Assembly (NCBI GenBank): GCA_964401385.1 | Contig: CAYNYF010000009.1 | Location: 1 to 64,000, forward strand | Reading direction: 5' to 3' | DNA length: 64,000 nt | Origin: CAYNYF01 sp964401385 | GTDB lineage: Bacteria > Planctomycetota > Phycisphaerae > SM23-33 | Shown: piece after piece, positions 16,349 to 24,948 of the stretch | Numbering within the stretch: the first letter of the stretch is position 1 | Layout: every line of letters starts with the position of its first letter | The notes under the pieces: model-generated | Told to the model about the DNA's origin: nothing | Databases searched by the model: none | The model's input: the letters and a program-made list of their open reading frames with translations, nothing else | Made by a program: the position numbers and the translations under genes

Positions 16349-16807
16349 TCAGCGCTTCCAGGGCGGGGTGGTGTCGGTGGCCGGGGCCTGCTGGCCCTGG
16401 CCGGCGGCGCCATCCTTCTTCGCGTAGCCCCGGACCTCGTTGCTCAGTTCCCCGGTGTCCTCGCGCTTCTTGCACTTGACAGTGATCACCAGGGGCAGGT
16501 TGTGCAGTTCGACCGAGTCCCGGGGTTGCATTACGCCCACGGCCCGGCAAATCGCCGACAGGTTGCCGCGGGCGATCTTCACCGTCTGGGCGTTGGGGTG
16601 GGTCAGGCACAGCCGGTCCCAGACCTTCCGGCCCTTGCAGGGGCCCTCCAAGACGGTGAACTCCAACTGCAGGTAGCTGCCGTCGCCGGCCTTGGTGGGC
16701 TTCATCTCGCTGGCGGTGATGGCCGCCAGGTACTTGCCCGCCGGCAGCGGGTCGAGGGTCGTGGTCGGCTCGACGTCGTTGGCATTGAATCCGTTCAGGT
16801 TCGCCAT
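16349..16807 (-). CDS. DUF669 family protein, likely phage single-strand-binding or recombination accessory
   Basis: 152 residues. LPAGKYLAAITASEMKPTKA, YLQLEFTVLEGPCKGRKVWD and ICRAVGV are the DUF669 pattern. The family lies beside phage recombinases and is thought to bind single-stranded DNA. The low-complexity tail ending TTPPWKR is like the flexible tail of SSB proteins, although it ends basic instead of acidic. It starts four bases after the ATPase gene stop. Confidence 0.82.
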   Translation of the reverse strand: MANLNGFNANDVEPTTTLDPLPAGKYLAAITASEMKPTKAGDGSYLQLEFTVLEGPCKGRKVWDRLCLTHPNAQTVKIARGNLSAICRAVGVMQPRDSVELHNLPLVITVKCKKREDTGELSNEVRGYAKKDGAAGQGQQAPATDTTPPWKR

Positions 16808-16811
16808 GGGG

Positions 16812-17546
16812 TCAGTTCTCCTTGGTGCGGGTGGTGCTCTCGGTGAGGGCCTGCATCAGTGCCGGCCACGACAGCTCCAGCTCGGCAGGCAGGGAGTAGC
16901 GGTTCTTGGCGAGGATGACGTTCGACCCCTCGGTCTTGAGGATGCGCCTCTCGCCGTCGCGGGCCGCGTACAGCACGGCGTCCGCCCATTCGATGAACGG
17001 CGGCGCGATCCAGTGGGGAAGGTCGGGCGCGGCCAGGCGCAGGTCGAATCCCTCCGGGGTGGTCATCTTGGTGTTGGCCGCGTGGGCCAGCAGGATGATC
17101 GCCACGCCCCGGCCGGCGATGGCGTTGAGCATGGGCAGCAGGTCGCGGTAGACGATGTTCTGGACGATCTCCCGCGCCTTGAAGTACCCACCGTGGGCGG
17201 TGCCCAGGGTGTTGGTGATGTCGCTGGGCGACTTGTCGTCGAGGTCCAGCACCACGTGCTCGACGATCCGCTGGACCATCCAGTCGATAGTGTCCACGGC
17301 CACGGCGGCGACGCCCTCGGGCGGCGTGTCCGCCAGCTCGGCCAGCCACTTGCGCATCTGCGGCCAGGCCTGCAGGTACGGCGTGCGGGTCAGGTTCGGC
17401 ACCGCCCCGGCGCCGTTCTCGCAGTCCAGCAGGATCGCCCCGGCCGAGGCGGCGAAGCTCGTCTTGCCCACCCCCGGCTGGCCGTAGACGATCATCTTGG
17501 GCGGCGCCGGGGTGGTCTGTCTGATCAGTGTGTCCATGAGTGCCAT
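16812..17546 (-). CDS. RecA-like phage ATPase (Sak4-like)
   Basis: 244 residues from the ATG at 17546, which has AAGGAA seven bases upstream. Walker A is VYGQPGVGKTSFA (about 20-32), Walker B is VAVDTIDWMVQ, and a later AIILLAHAANTKM resembles the RecA-like sensor strand. Small ATPases of this type with DUF669 and RecE-like nucleases form phage annealing or strand-exchange modules. The role in homologous recombination is inferred from this neighbourhood. Confidence 0.82.
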   Translation of the reverse strand: MALMDTLIRQTTPAPPKMIVYGQPGVGKTSFAASAGAILLDCENGAGAVPNLTRTPYLQAWPQMRKWLAELADTPPEGVAAVAVDTIDWMVQRIVEHVVLDLDDKSPSDITNTLGTAHGGYFKAREIVQNIVYRDLLPMLNAIAGRGVAIILLAHAANTKMTTPEGFDLRLAAPDLPHWIAPPFIEWADAVLYAARDGERRILKTEGSNVILAKNRYSLPAELELSWPALMQALTESTTRTKEN

Positions 17547-17655
17547 CTGCGGTTCCTTGTTGCTGGTGGTTCTTGTCATGTCGTTCGGCCGGGCCGGGGT
17601 CCCAGGCCGCGCTCCCTCGCGGCCCGGAGGCCCCGGTCGCCGGTCACCTCACGAT

Positions 17656-17711
17656 GCGCCCGGGCGGGCGGCCGTCGCGTTTGATGGACCCGCCGCAAGC
17701 CGCCCGGGCGC
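17656..17711 (-). terminator. Strong hairpin after the RecE-like gene
   Basis: GCGCCCGGGCGG (17656-17667) and CCGCCCGGGCGC (17700-17711) are a perfect 12-base inverted repeat with a 32-base loop, starting eight bases after the nuclease stop at 17719. There is no U-tract. It may slow transcription or stabilise the upstream mRNA, so that the nuclease is expressed at a different level from the ATPase. Confidence 0.45.
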
Positions 17712-17718
17712 GGAATGC

Positions 17719-18552
17719 TCACGCCACGTCGAGCACGCGGATCTCCTCGTAGCCGGTCGGCCAGCGGTCCTCCCGGCGGCAGACGGCCAGCCGGCGGATG
17801 GCCGCCTCGTTCTCCCGCCGGGCGATGGTCAGGGTGTCGTCGCTGAGGCGCCAGACCCCGCAGCGGAAGGGCTCCTTCTTCTCCACGGCGACGAGGTAGA
17901 CGGGCACGTACACACCGCCCAGCGCCTCAGCAAACACGGCCCGGTAGAAGGCCATCTGCCGGTGGTAGCCGTAGCGGCGGGCGTCGGCCTCGAACCAGGT
18001 CAGGTCGTCGCAGGTCTTGAAGTCCACGATCCCCCGGTGCGGATGGACCCAGTCGAGCCGCACCTGGCAAGGCACGCGGCAATAGTCGGCCCGCACCACG
18101 CCCTCGGCCCGGCCGTAGAGCAGCAGGTCCACCGCCGCGTCGTTCATGGCCACGCCCGAGGCCATCTGCTCGATGAGCTCGATCTGCTCGTGGGAGAGGA
18201 CCGGCTTGCCCTGCTGGGCCGCCCACGCGGCGAAGGCCTTTGTGGCCGACCCGAACGGCTTGCCGGTCTTGGGATTGATCGGTCCGCCGAGGGCGAAGGC
18301 CGCCTCGTAGGCGTCGCGGCCCTCGAGGATGCGGACGTGCGCCGCTCGGCCCACGAGGTAGGCGGGCGAGTCCTTCTCTTCGATCATGCCCAGGGCCTTC
18401 TTGCGGTGAAGCCAGGGGCACTTGATGAAGTCCAGCAACTGGTGGCTGGAGAGGAACTCGCCCGCCTTGGCGTGGTACTCCTCGGCCGATTCGGCGGCCA
18501 GAATGCCAAGGTCGATGGCCAGGTCGTCCGTGCTGCAGTTTTGTTCGTCCAT
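17719..18552 (-). CDS. PD-(D/E)XK nuclease, RecE-like (DUF3799)
   Basis: 277 residues. The helical start HQLLDFIKCPWLHRKKALG and LVGRAAHVRILEG match DUF3799/RecE exonucleases. The catalytic core shows the acidic pair in RLDWVHPHRGIVDFKTCDD (D..., then D-x-K in VDFKT), followed by YHRQMAFYRAVF. These enzymes resect DNA 5' to 3' for annealing. It is the first gene of the recombination transcript; the bipartite motif copy 2 lies 75 bases upstream. Confidence 0.87.
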   Translation of the reverse strand: MDEQNCSTDDLAIDLGILAAESAEEYHAKAGEFLSSHQLLDFIKCPWLHRKKALGMIEEKDSPAYLVGRAAHVRILEGRDAYEAAFALGGPINPKTGKPFGSATKAFAAWAAQQGKPVLSHEQIELIEQMASGVAMNDAAVDLLLYGRAEGVVRADYCRVPCQVRLDWVHPHRGIVDFKTCDDLTWFEADARRYGYHRQMAFYRAVFAEALGGVYVPVYLVAVEKKEPFRCGVWRLSDDTLTIARRENEAAIRRLAVCRREDRWPTGYEEIRVLDVA

Positions 18553-18626
18553 GGTCTCGATGTCCTCTGCCGGGCTCCCCGGAGACCGCGGCGTCCGTGC
18601 CGCGGCCCCCGGTAGCTTGCCGCCCT

Positions 18627-18664
18627 CTATGGGTTACCTATGCCGCCGGCGACGGCGCGGTCCG
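18627..18664 (-). promoter_or_regulatory. Bipartite conserved motif, copy 2 (upstream of the recombination operon)
   Basis: CTATGGGTTACCTATGCCG (18627-18645), an 11-base gap, then GCGGTCCG (18657-18664). This copy overlaps the last codons of the sigma-like gene: its minus-strand reading supplies the end of that protein (GIGNP and stop). It ends 75 bases before the ATG of the RecE-like gene. Confidence 0.7.
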
Positions 18665-19262
18665 CTCCCTCGGAGCCGAGGCCGGCTTTTTCGAAGGCGT
18701 GGCGGATGCGCGCCATGGCATTGCGGATCTGCCGGCGGGAGGTGCCGCGGGCCCGGGCGGCGCTGGTCATGCCATGCTCGGCGACGTGGGCCAGCAGGTC
18801 CCGCTCGTCCTGACTGAGCGCGGCCAGGACGTGCTGGACGTCTTCGCGCAGCTCGAACTGCTCGATGTCAGACCGGAACTCGGTCTGAAGCCGGCGATGG
18901 GCCTCCTCTTCGAGGATGGTCTCGCCCAAGGGGCGGACGTCACCGTTGCACTCGACGTGCGTGCGCTCCAGGGACGCCGCCTTGTGGGCGTCGCGGCGCT
19001 TCTCGCGATCCTGGCGCCGCAGGTAGATCGCCACCCAGGTGTTAATCGCGTTGGTGACGAAGGCCTCGACGTTGCCGCGCTCGGGGTCGAACAGGTGGGC
19101 CTTCTCCAGCAGGTACTGCCTCATCTCCTGTTGCAGGTCCTCCAGATCCGACCGCGACACGTCCGTGCGGCGGCACAACTGCTTGGCCTTGATGCGGATG
19201 AAGGTGACAGTGAAAGGATCAGAAACGACTGACTGCGGGTTGATGCTTCGGTTGGTGTCCAC
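18627..19262 (-). CDS. Sigma-70-like RNA polymerase factor
   Basis: 211 residues from a GTG at 19262 with GGGAG eight bases upstream. Region 2-like: FIRIKAKQLCRRTDVSRSDL, EDLQQEMRQYLLEKAHLFDP, then a helix with AINTWVAIYLRRQDREKRR. Region 4-like near 150-205: LSQDERDLLAHVAEHGMTSA followed by RARGTSRRQIRNAMARIRHA, a helix-turn-helix. It could direct host polymerase to phage promoters, perhaps those with the bipartite motif, one copy of which overlaps its 3' end. That link is inference. Confidence 0.75.
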   Translation of the reverse strand: MDTNRSINPQSVVSDPFTVTFIRIKAKQLCRRTDVSRSDLEDLQQEMRQYLLEKAHLFDPERGNVEAFVTNAINTWVAIYLRRQDREKRRDAHKAASLERTHVECNGDVRPLGETILEEEAHRRLQTEFRSDIEQFELREDVQHVLAALSQDERDLLAHVAEHGMTSAARARGTSRRQIRNAMARIRHAFEKAGLGSEGADRAVAGGIGNP

Positions 19263-19326
19263 TTGGGATCTCCCGTGGCCGGGAGGCGTGGCGTGGGTGC
19301 CAACCGAAGCTGCGACCACATGCGGA

Positions 19327-19381
19327 GGAGGCGTTGCAGGATTGCCGCTTCTGCGGCACCCACAACGCCTCCACTTCGTGG
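19327..19381. repeat. Clustered hairpins in the leader of the sigma-like gene
   Basis: GGAGGCGTTG (19327-19336) pairs with CAACGCCTCC (19363-19372). Inside is GCCGC-TTCT-GCGGC (19344-19357), and beside it CCAC-TTC-GTGG (19371-19381). Together they make a compact branched structure between the 116-residue gene (stop 19449) and the sigma-like gene (start 19262). It could terminate the upstream transcript or control translation of the sigma-like factor. Confidence 0.45.
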
Positions 19382-19448
19382 CCGGTTAGTTGTCAGGTAC
19401 TCGATTCGTCTGATTCACATCACATGCGGGGAGCCGACCCCCGGATGC

Positions 19449-19799
19449 TCAGGCCGTCACCTCCTCGACGGTCATTCTGAAAGGCAAGCCATGCTTGACC
19501 TCGATGCACTGCACGATGCCGTCGCCCATGGCCTCGAGTTGGGCGAACAGATCACGCACCGACGCCTTCAGGATGAAGTCTTCCTTGGCCGCCTCCGGGC
19601 GAGGACCGTTCTCGCCGCCGAACTTGATCTCGCGCACGATGCGCGGGGGCGGGTCGAAGGCCGGAGTACCGCCCTGGACGACCAAGCCCTCGATGCGCCC
19701 GAAGTTGATCCCCTGCAACATCTCCACGAGCCGTCGTCGTGCCGGGGACAAAGCACGTTTGCTGGGCTCGCCTGCGAATCCGACTGCTGTCTGAACCAT
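19449..19799 (-). CDS. Conserved hypothetical protein, planctomycete-type
   Basis: 116 residues from the ATG at 19799, which has GGAGATG upstream. The central pattern LVEMLQGINFGRIEGLVVQG, then DPPPRIVREIKFGGENGPRP, is one I associate with small planctomycete proteins of unknown function. It has no membrane segment or signal. It stands alone between the sigma-like gene and the paired unknown genes. Confidence 0.65.
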   Translation of the reverse strand: MVQTAVGFAGEPSKRALSPARRRLVEMLQGINFGRIEGLVVQGGTPAFDPPPRIVREIKFGGENGPRPEAAKEDFILKASVRDLFAQLEAMGDGIVQCIEVKHGLPFRMTVEEVTA

Positions 19800-20027
19800 G
19801 GCGCATCTCCTCGAACCGGATGTCGTTTCGGCGGGACCATTGCCCGCCTCCACCGCCGAGGATCCGCGCGTTTGAGGACGGACAAATTCGAGGGGGTTTG
19901 CCCGAGGGCAGACATTGCCTGCGCACGTGCAAGGCAAGGCCTGCTCAGGAAATGCGCGCCCAAAAAAAGCCGCCAATTAGCGACTTTTGCTTGCGGCCGG
20001 CAGCCGCGACTGATTTGTCCGAGGTCG

Positions 20028-20888
20028 CTACCTCGCCTCTCGTGCCTGGCGTTGCTGAATCAGCCTCCGGCAGTTGTCCAGAAACGTCGGGGTGATGCCC
20101 TTGTCCCCGCAGTATTCCGCCCTCGTCCTCCCTCCCTTGCCCCGGGCCTGTTCCCATCCCTCCCACAGCTTGCTGCGGCGAGCGACCTCTTTCGCCGGGA
20201 GCTTCTTCCGCCCCGAACGGCCTTTCTTGGCCTTGCGCGGATGCTGAATCAACTGCTCGATGTCACACAACCTTGCCAGGCGACCTTTGCCATCGAGGCC
20301 AATCGCATCGGAGAGGGCGACGAACCAGGAACGGCGTTTCTCCAGGACGGTCTCCGACTGCCGGTTCAGTTGATTGGCTGTCGGAGCCAAGACGATGAAC
20401 GCACCATCATCGAAGGCCGCGATGCGGTCCACGGCCCGGTACAGCTCCGGCGGGCTGCTGGCCAGCGCCAGGTACACCGCCACGTGATGCCCAGTTGGCC
20501 GAATGTGCGTCCCTATGCGGTGCCCAGTGACGGTGCCGTCCACTGGCGCGGTCGTTCCCTGTAACTGAAACGCAGAACGGATCGCCTTGATCAGAGACCC
20601 GACGTTCAATTCATGGACAACGATGTCGGCCTTCGACAGCGTCTCCTCCTCACAGCAATCGGGACACACGCCGGCGTACCGGTCGGGGGCGTCTTGGATG
20701 ACATCGTGCCGGATGCCGAACTGACCGCGGATAGGACACGGATACGATGCGGCGAGCTCCTGCCGAGGCCGGAGGAACTTCTGGAGGAGATGGTTCTCGG
20801 CGCCCGCCAGCGCGCGCCACTCCAGCGCCGTCGCCGCCGGTCCACCGACGCCCTCAAGTGCGGGCCATAGCCACTTCAACCTCTTCAT
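20028..20888 (-). CDS. Uncharacterised protein, second gene of an overlapping pair
   Basis: 286 residues. The N-terminal part has WLWPALEGVGGPAATALEWR and a cysteine cluster (CPIRG, then VCPDCCEEE) that could bind zinc. The middle (LAFD-like segment about 140-200) has YRAVDRIAAFDDGAFIVLAP. The basic C-terminus ends in a helix-turn-helix-like region with RAEYCGDKGITPTFLDNCRR. Proteins of this general layout occur in planctomycetes without known function. It overlaps the preceding 398-residue gene by 35 bases, so the two are translated together and are likely partners. Confidence 0.65.
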   Translation of the reverse strand: MKRLKWLWPALEGVGGPAATALEWRALAGAENHLLQKFLRPRQELAASYPCPIRGQFGIRHDVIQDAPDRYAGVCPDCCEEETLSKADIVVHELNVGSLIKAIRSAFQLQGTTAPVDGTVTGHRIGTHIRPTGHHVAVYLALASSPPELYRAVDRIAAFDDGAFIVLAPTANQLNRQSETVLEKRRSWFVALSDAIGLDGKGRLARLCDIEQLIQHPRKAKKGRSGRKKLPAKEVARRSKLWEGWEQARGKGGRTRAEYCGDKGITPTFLDNCRRLIQQRQAREAR

Positions 20889-22050
20889 CGTCGTAGCGCT
20901 CCTCCGCGCCCGGTGCGAACCCGCGGAGCTCCAGCCACCTGTCCAACACGCCGCTATCCCCCTCCTTCTTGAACATGGCTCGATTCGGGGGCCGCAGGGT
21001 GGCCTTCCGCGTTGTCTTGATGTGCGTGAACTTCACCTCGAACTTCGCCTGGATGAGCCGGTCTTTCGCGCCGATCGTCCTGCCACGATCGGCGAAGGCC
21101 GCGAAGATGTCGTCGGCCTTGCGGATCTCGATCTCGCCATAAGCCCCGCCCCAGTAATAGTGCAACTCGACCAGCCTGATCCAGTCGATGCCTTCCACAT
21201 CGCTGCACACGAGGCAGGCATCGCCGTCCTCCTTGATCGGGTCCAGCGTGTACTTCGCCGTGTCCGGAAAGAAGCCCTCATCGCCAAACAGATGCAGACC
21301 GATCGCCGACCGGTAGAGCTCCCGCTCACCCTTGGAGGCAGCATGCACGCGGATCTCGCCCATTCGGCAATCGTAGACGACGATGTCGTACTTCTCCGGA
21401 CGGAAGAAGTGAACCGTGGACTTGTCACCTTCCCGCGCAGGGCTGCGCGTGAAGGGCTCGCCGTGCCCGATGGTGAACCAGATCTCTTCGCCCCGGGGGT
21501 AGGGCGTCACCTTTGAACCACGACCTCGACGGTGCTTGGCGAACCACTTATCCAGGTCTCTCTGCAGCGCACTCAGCGCCGCGGCAGGGATTCGGCGGAA
21601 CTTCCGCGTGGGCATCGATTCAGCTTGGTAATACTCGAACGACTTCAGCCGCTCGATCCGCTGGCGAGCATGCCTGCGCTCCAAGAGCTCGGACTCCTGC
21701 AACCAGACCTGGATCGCTACATCCGCCGGCGTCGGGTCCGGGTTCCCATTGATGGTCAGACCGGCTTCCTCCGCTTCGCGGAGCAGCTCGTCCATGGTCT
21801 CCGGGGTGGCCATATCATCGATAATGAAGAGTCCCTCGGCCAACTCCCGCGGCGTGTCGAAATCGGGCTCCATGAGCACGTCGCAGAGCCCGTCGTAATC
21901 GAAGCTGTCAGGTGTCGCCTGTGCGGGCACCTGGAACCCACGTCCTGCGAGGAACCTATCGAAGGGTCGAAGGAATGCCAAGAGGTGCTCAAGGCCGATA
22001 GACTTGATGATGTCGGGCCTCGAGAACCGTCGCAAGTTGAACGTCGCCAT
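20854..22050 (-). CDS. Uncharacterised protein, first gene of an overlapping pair
   Basis: 398 residues with a good ribosome site (AAGGAGATACTGCGATG). It starts MATFNLRRFSRPDIIKSIGL. The middle contains a cationic segment (FAKHRRGRGSKVTPYPRG) and beta-rich stretches including YDIVVYDCRMGEIRVHAASK and VELHYYWGGAYGEIEIRKAD. No domain is recognised. A 154-base gap separates it from the HerA operon, so it has its own promoter region. Its place within a defence island makes an antiphage role possible, but only by association. Confidence 0.65.
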   Translation of the reverse strand: MATFNLRRFSRPDIIKSIGLEHLLAFLRPFDRFLAGRGFQVPAQATPDSFDYDGLCDVLMEPDFDTPRELAEGLFIIDDMATPETMDELLREAEEAGLTINGNPDPTPADVAIQVWLQESELLERRHARQRIERLKSFEYYQAESMPTRKFRRIPAAALSALQRDLDKWFAKHRRGRGSKVTPYPRGEEIWFTIGHGEPFTRSPAREGDKSTVHFFRPEKYDIVVYDCRMGEIRVHAASKGERELYRSAIGLHLFGDEGFFPDTAKYTLDPIKEDGDACLVCSDVEGIDWIRLVELHYYWGGAYGEIEIRKADDIFAAFADRGRTIGAKDRLIQAKFEVKFTHIKTTRKATLRPPNRAMFKKEGDSGVLDRWLELRGFAPGAEERYDDEEVEVAMART

Positions 22051-22204
22051 CGCAGTATCTCCTTCCGTGGACCGGCGACAGACGGTCCATCACGCAACTT
22101 GAACATATCCCAAACACCGCGAGTATACTGCACGGCGGCGGCGCGACGCAAGGGGCACTTAGCAGAAACGAGCTGCGGTTCTCAAGCACTGCACTAACAA
22201 GTCT

Positions 22205-23095
22205 TTATGTGCCGCCGGCATCCTCGCCGAAGCTGATTCCGTGCTCTCGGTAGGCCGCGTCGTAGAGCGTCAAGAAGCTCTCAACCGCGCGGATCATGCC
22301 CTGTAGGGCCAACGCGCCCTTGTCCAGCAACTCCTCCATGCGGAACTGCGGCTCGTCGTACTGCACCATGTAGCAGACCCGGCCGTCCTGGGTCTCGCGC
22401 TTCATCATCCACGGCACATTTGGAGCCGGGTCGCCCACATCTTGCCAGATCTGCCTCCGTTGCTGCCGGACTTCGCCGGCTATTATCGGCAGTCCTCTGT
22501 GCACCCAGTGGTTCCGGTACTCAGACACTACCGTCCAAGCCGCATCGTTCAGTAGCTCGTCGAGAATTCCACACGATTGAGGTGGCGACGGCTTCCTGTC
22601 CTTCCAGGCACCGCTCGCACCGGCGGCCGTCTTGTAGCCTCGCCCCAGTGGTGCCCGCACCTTCTCCTCGAGATGCCACATCGCTGAAGCCAAGTGGTTG
22701 GAGGCGGCAGACAGCGCGATGGCCGCGTAGTCAAAGTGAAAGCGCGAATAGTGGACTGCCCATTGTCGGTTCGGCTTCTCGCGGTGAACGGCCACCCATA
22801 GCCAGTCGTGCTTCGCCCACCACAGTGCCTTCGCCGCAGTCTGCAAAGTGTCCGCGAGGTCATGGAGACATACGGCCGCCAGATGCAGGTGCTCGGCCTC
22901 CTCCGGCAAGAGCGGGCCGTGGACCGTCCGGTGCACCAGTCGTTTCCACAGGGGGAGCACGGCCGGAAGCCACGCGTCTATCTCATCAACAACCGATTTC
23001 GGAAGGCTTGGTTCCCGGGGCTTCACAAGCATCTCTTCTAACATGCCGGACGCGCGACGCGGCACAGAGTCAGCTACACGGGCCAGGGACCACAT
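22205..23095 (-). CDS. HEPN-like protein of the HerA-NurA operon
   Basis: 296 residues, largely helical, with many Trp and His residues. Near residue 200 is VVSEYRNHWVHRG, an R-x4-H arrangement in an RN..H context typical of HEPN ribonuclease or toxin domains; a preceding helix-rich region (FDYAAIALSAASNHLASAMW) also fits. HEPN assignment is inference from this motif. It is the last gene of the operon, 12 bases after HerA. An effector that acts on RNA when HerA-NurA senses phage DNA would be consistent. Confidence 0.6.
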   Translation of the reverse strand: MWSLARVADSVPRRASGMLEEMLVKPREPSLPKSVVDEIDAWLPAVLPLWKRLVHRTVHGPLLPEEAEHLHLAAVCLHDLADTLQTAAKALWWAKHDWLWVAVHREKPNRQWAVHYSRFHFDYAAIALSAASNHLASAMWHLEEKVRAPLGRGYKTAAGASGAWKDRKPSPPQSCGILDELLNDAAWTVVSEYRNHWVHRGLPIIAGEVRQQRRQIWQDVGDPAPNVPWMMKRETQDGRVCYMVQYDEPQFRMEELLDKGALALQGMIRAVESFLTLYDAAYREHGISFGEDAGGT

Positions 23096-23107
23096 CTCGT
23101 TCGTTCG

Positions 23108-24937
23108 TCACCCTGTTTCGGTCTCGGCCAAGCCGTTCGCCGACAGGAACGCGTCGACCGTGTTGAAAGCATTGAGAAACAGCGGCGTGCCCGCGAACGA
23201 TAGCGGGCTGATTGGGCCAGTGGTCATGAACGAGTACTGCCGACTGCTGACGTCAAAGGAGGAGTGCGGATCGCGAAACAGTCCATACAAACGTAGGGCT
23301 GCATCGTCTCCGCCAACGTGCTGACGGAGGGCCTGGAACTCCTGCCCCATCGAGAGGCCGAAACCGAAGAACTGGATACGGAGCTGCTGAAGGATCTCGG
23401 TGTGAAGTGAGCTGAGTGTTTGACTGATGAAGAGCCACCCGAGGCCATACTTTCTCGTCGTCCGAACGGCGTCGATAAGCACGCTGCGAACGCCTGCGGC
23501 AGCGTCTCCGTTCTCCGGGAGATGCCGTGGTGCAAGGCGATGCGCTTCATCTATGAGCACCAGGGTGTTCAGTCCCTTCTCTTCACCTTCCTGAAACCGC
23601 CTTTCGGCTGTCAGAGTGATGCCATCTAGCAAACGCTTGATCACAAGCGACTGGATCATGTCGTTCCACAGGAGCCCTTCGGCCTGCTCACGTGACAGGT
23701 CTATGACCAGCACTGGCCGCACGTCATTCGCGGAATCCACATCCAGCAGCCATTCCAGTGCACGCTCTACCGTCCGTGCACCACTACGCGATCTGTCGAA
23801 GAGAGCGGTGACAGGCTGCCAGAAGCGAGCATAGAATTCGTCGGGATCCGCGTCGGACCTGGCTGACTCGAAGCGGCTACGACTCAATGGTGTGCGGTAG
23901 AACACCTGCTGCACCTTCGGGTCGGCAAGGATAGACCAGGCAGCATCGAACGCGGTTCGACTGTTCAAGGCATCCAGCCTGACTTTCTTCTTTCGCAGCT
24001 CGTCCGCCAGCTTAGCACATGCGTCGCGCCTATTGTCTCCCTTCGGCATGGTGAGTTGCTGGAAGAAATCACTCTCGAAGAGGATCTCCTGGAACAGTTC
24101 CCATCGGTCCAGCACAAGGTTGCGTACCGACAAGGTGACGACCTGCTTGCCGTACTGCTTGGCAATTGACGCAAGCGGCATTCTCATCTGCCCGCTGCCG
24201 CGACCCCGGAAGTCCTTTGCGTACTCGCCTTGTGGATCAAGGATCAGAAGCCCCATTTGCTTGTAGCGCATATATGCACATAAGGCCATCTTAGCAAGTA
24301 CGCTTTTTCCGCTGCCCGTCTTGCCAAAGATGCCAAGGTGATATGCCTCTCCTGCGCCATCGGGGCCGCTTCCGAACTGCTTGAACCACAAGGGCAACTT
24401 CGGAGTGGAGCCGTAAACATGACCCAGATAGAAGATCTGGTCTCTGTACCGATGGAGCAGCGTCTCCAGGATCTCATCGTTGACGAGGTGAATAGCAGTG
24501 CCCGTCGAGGGAACCGTTCCCATTATGCTCGGCTCGTAACTCGATCCATCCCTTTGTCCTGACGTGGATGACACGATCTCCGCCTGTTTGAAGACGGCAC
24601 TGATCGTCATCTTGCCGAGATGAGTGTCCTGGCGTTCGCTGACGGCGTCGACACGCCCCCGTTGGCGAATCAGGGACCGCATCGTCGGATCCTCGTGCCA
24701 GACATTGCGCAGTTCGATTTCCGTGATTTGGCCAAGTGCGTAGTGCGGAACCCCGTCCTGCTGGAAGGCGAACATCGCCAGCTCGCCCACAAGTTTTCGG
24801 CCAACGGCGGTCCCGACAACGTCGACAGCAAGCTCGGAGGTCCGCGATGGCGAGCCCAGCACGCCGAGGCGTTCCGTATCCGATACCACCTTGTCCAGGT
24901 TCCGCGTGCCCGCCTCTGTCGAGTCGCTATTGGCCAT
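23108..24937 (-). CDS. herA: HerA-like hexameric ATPase (DNA translocase)
   Basis: 609 residues from the ATG at 24937, preceded by AAGGAG; an ATG at 24952 would overlap NurA by four bases. The N-terminal HAS-barrel-like region is followed by Walker A in LGIFGKTGSGKSVLA and the signature LLILDPQGEYAKDF. Walker B is TLVLIDEAHRLAPRHL, and a late FISQTLSSLH resembles the sensor. HerA forms a hexameric ring that pumps DNA and normally works with NurA, encoded just upstream. The domain layout and partner make the call firm. Confidence 0.9.
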   Translation of the reverse strand: MANSDSTEAGTRNLDKVVSDTERLGVLGSPSRTSELAVDVVGTAVGRKLVGELAMFAFQQDGVPHYALGQITEIELRNVWHEDPTMRSLIRQRGRVDAVSERQDTHLGKMTISAVFKQAEIVSSTSGQRDGSSYEPSIMGTVPSTGTAIHLVNDEILETLLHRYRDQIFYLGHVYGSTPKLPLWFKQFGSGPDGAGEAYHLGIFGKTGSGKSVLAKMALCAYMRYKQMGLLILDPQGEYAKDFRGRGSGQMRMPLASIAKQYGKQVVTLSVRNLVLDRWELFQEILFESDFFQQLTMPKGDNRRDACAKLADELRKKKVRLDALNSRTAFDAAWSILADPKVQQVFYRTPLSRSRFESARSDADPDEFYARFWQPVTALFDRSRSGARTVERALEWLLDVDSANDVRPVLVIDLSREQAEGLLWNDMIQSLVIKRLLDGITLTAERRFQEGEEKGLNTLVLIDEAHRLAPRHLPENGDAAAGVRSVLIDAVRTTRKYGLGWLFISQTLSSLHTEILQQLRIQFFGFGLSMGQEFQALRQHVGGDDAALRLYGLFRDPHSSFDVSSRQYSFMTTGPISPLSFAGTPLFLNAFNTVDAFLSANGLAETETG

Positions 24938-24948
24938 GGTATGCTCCT

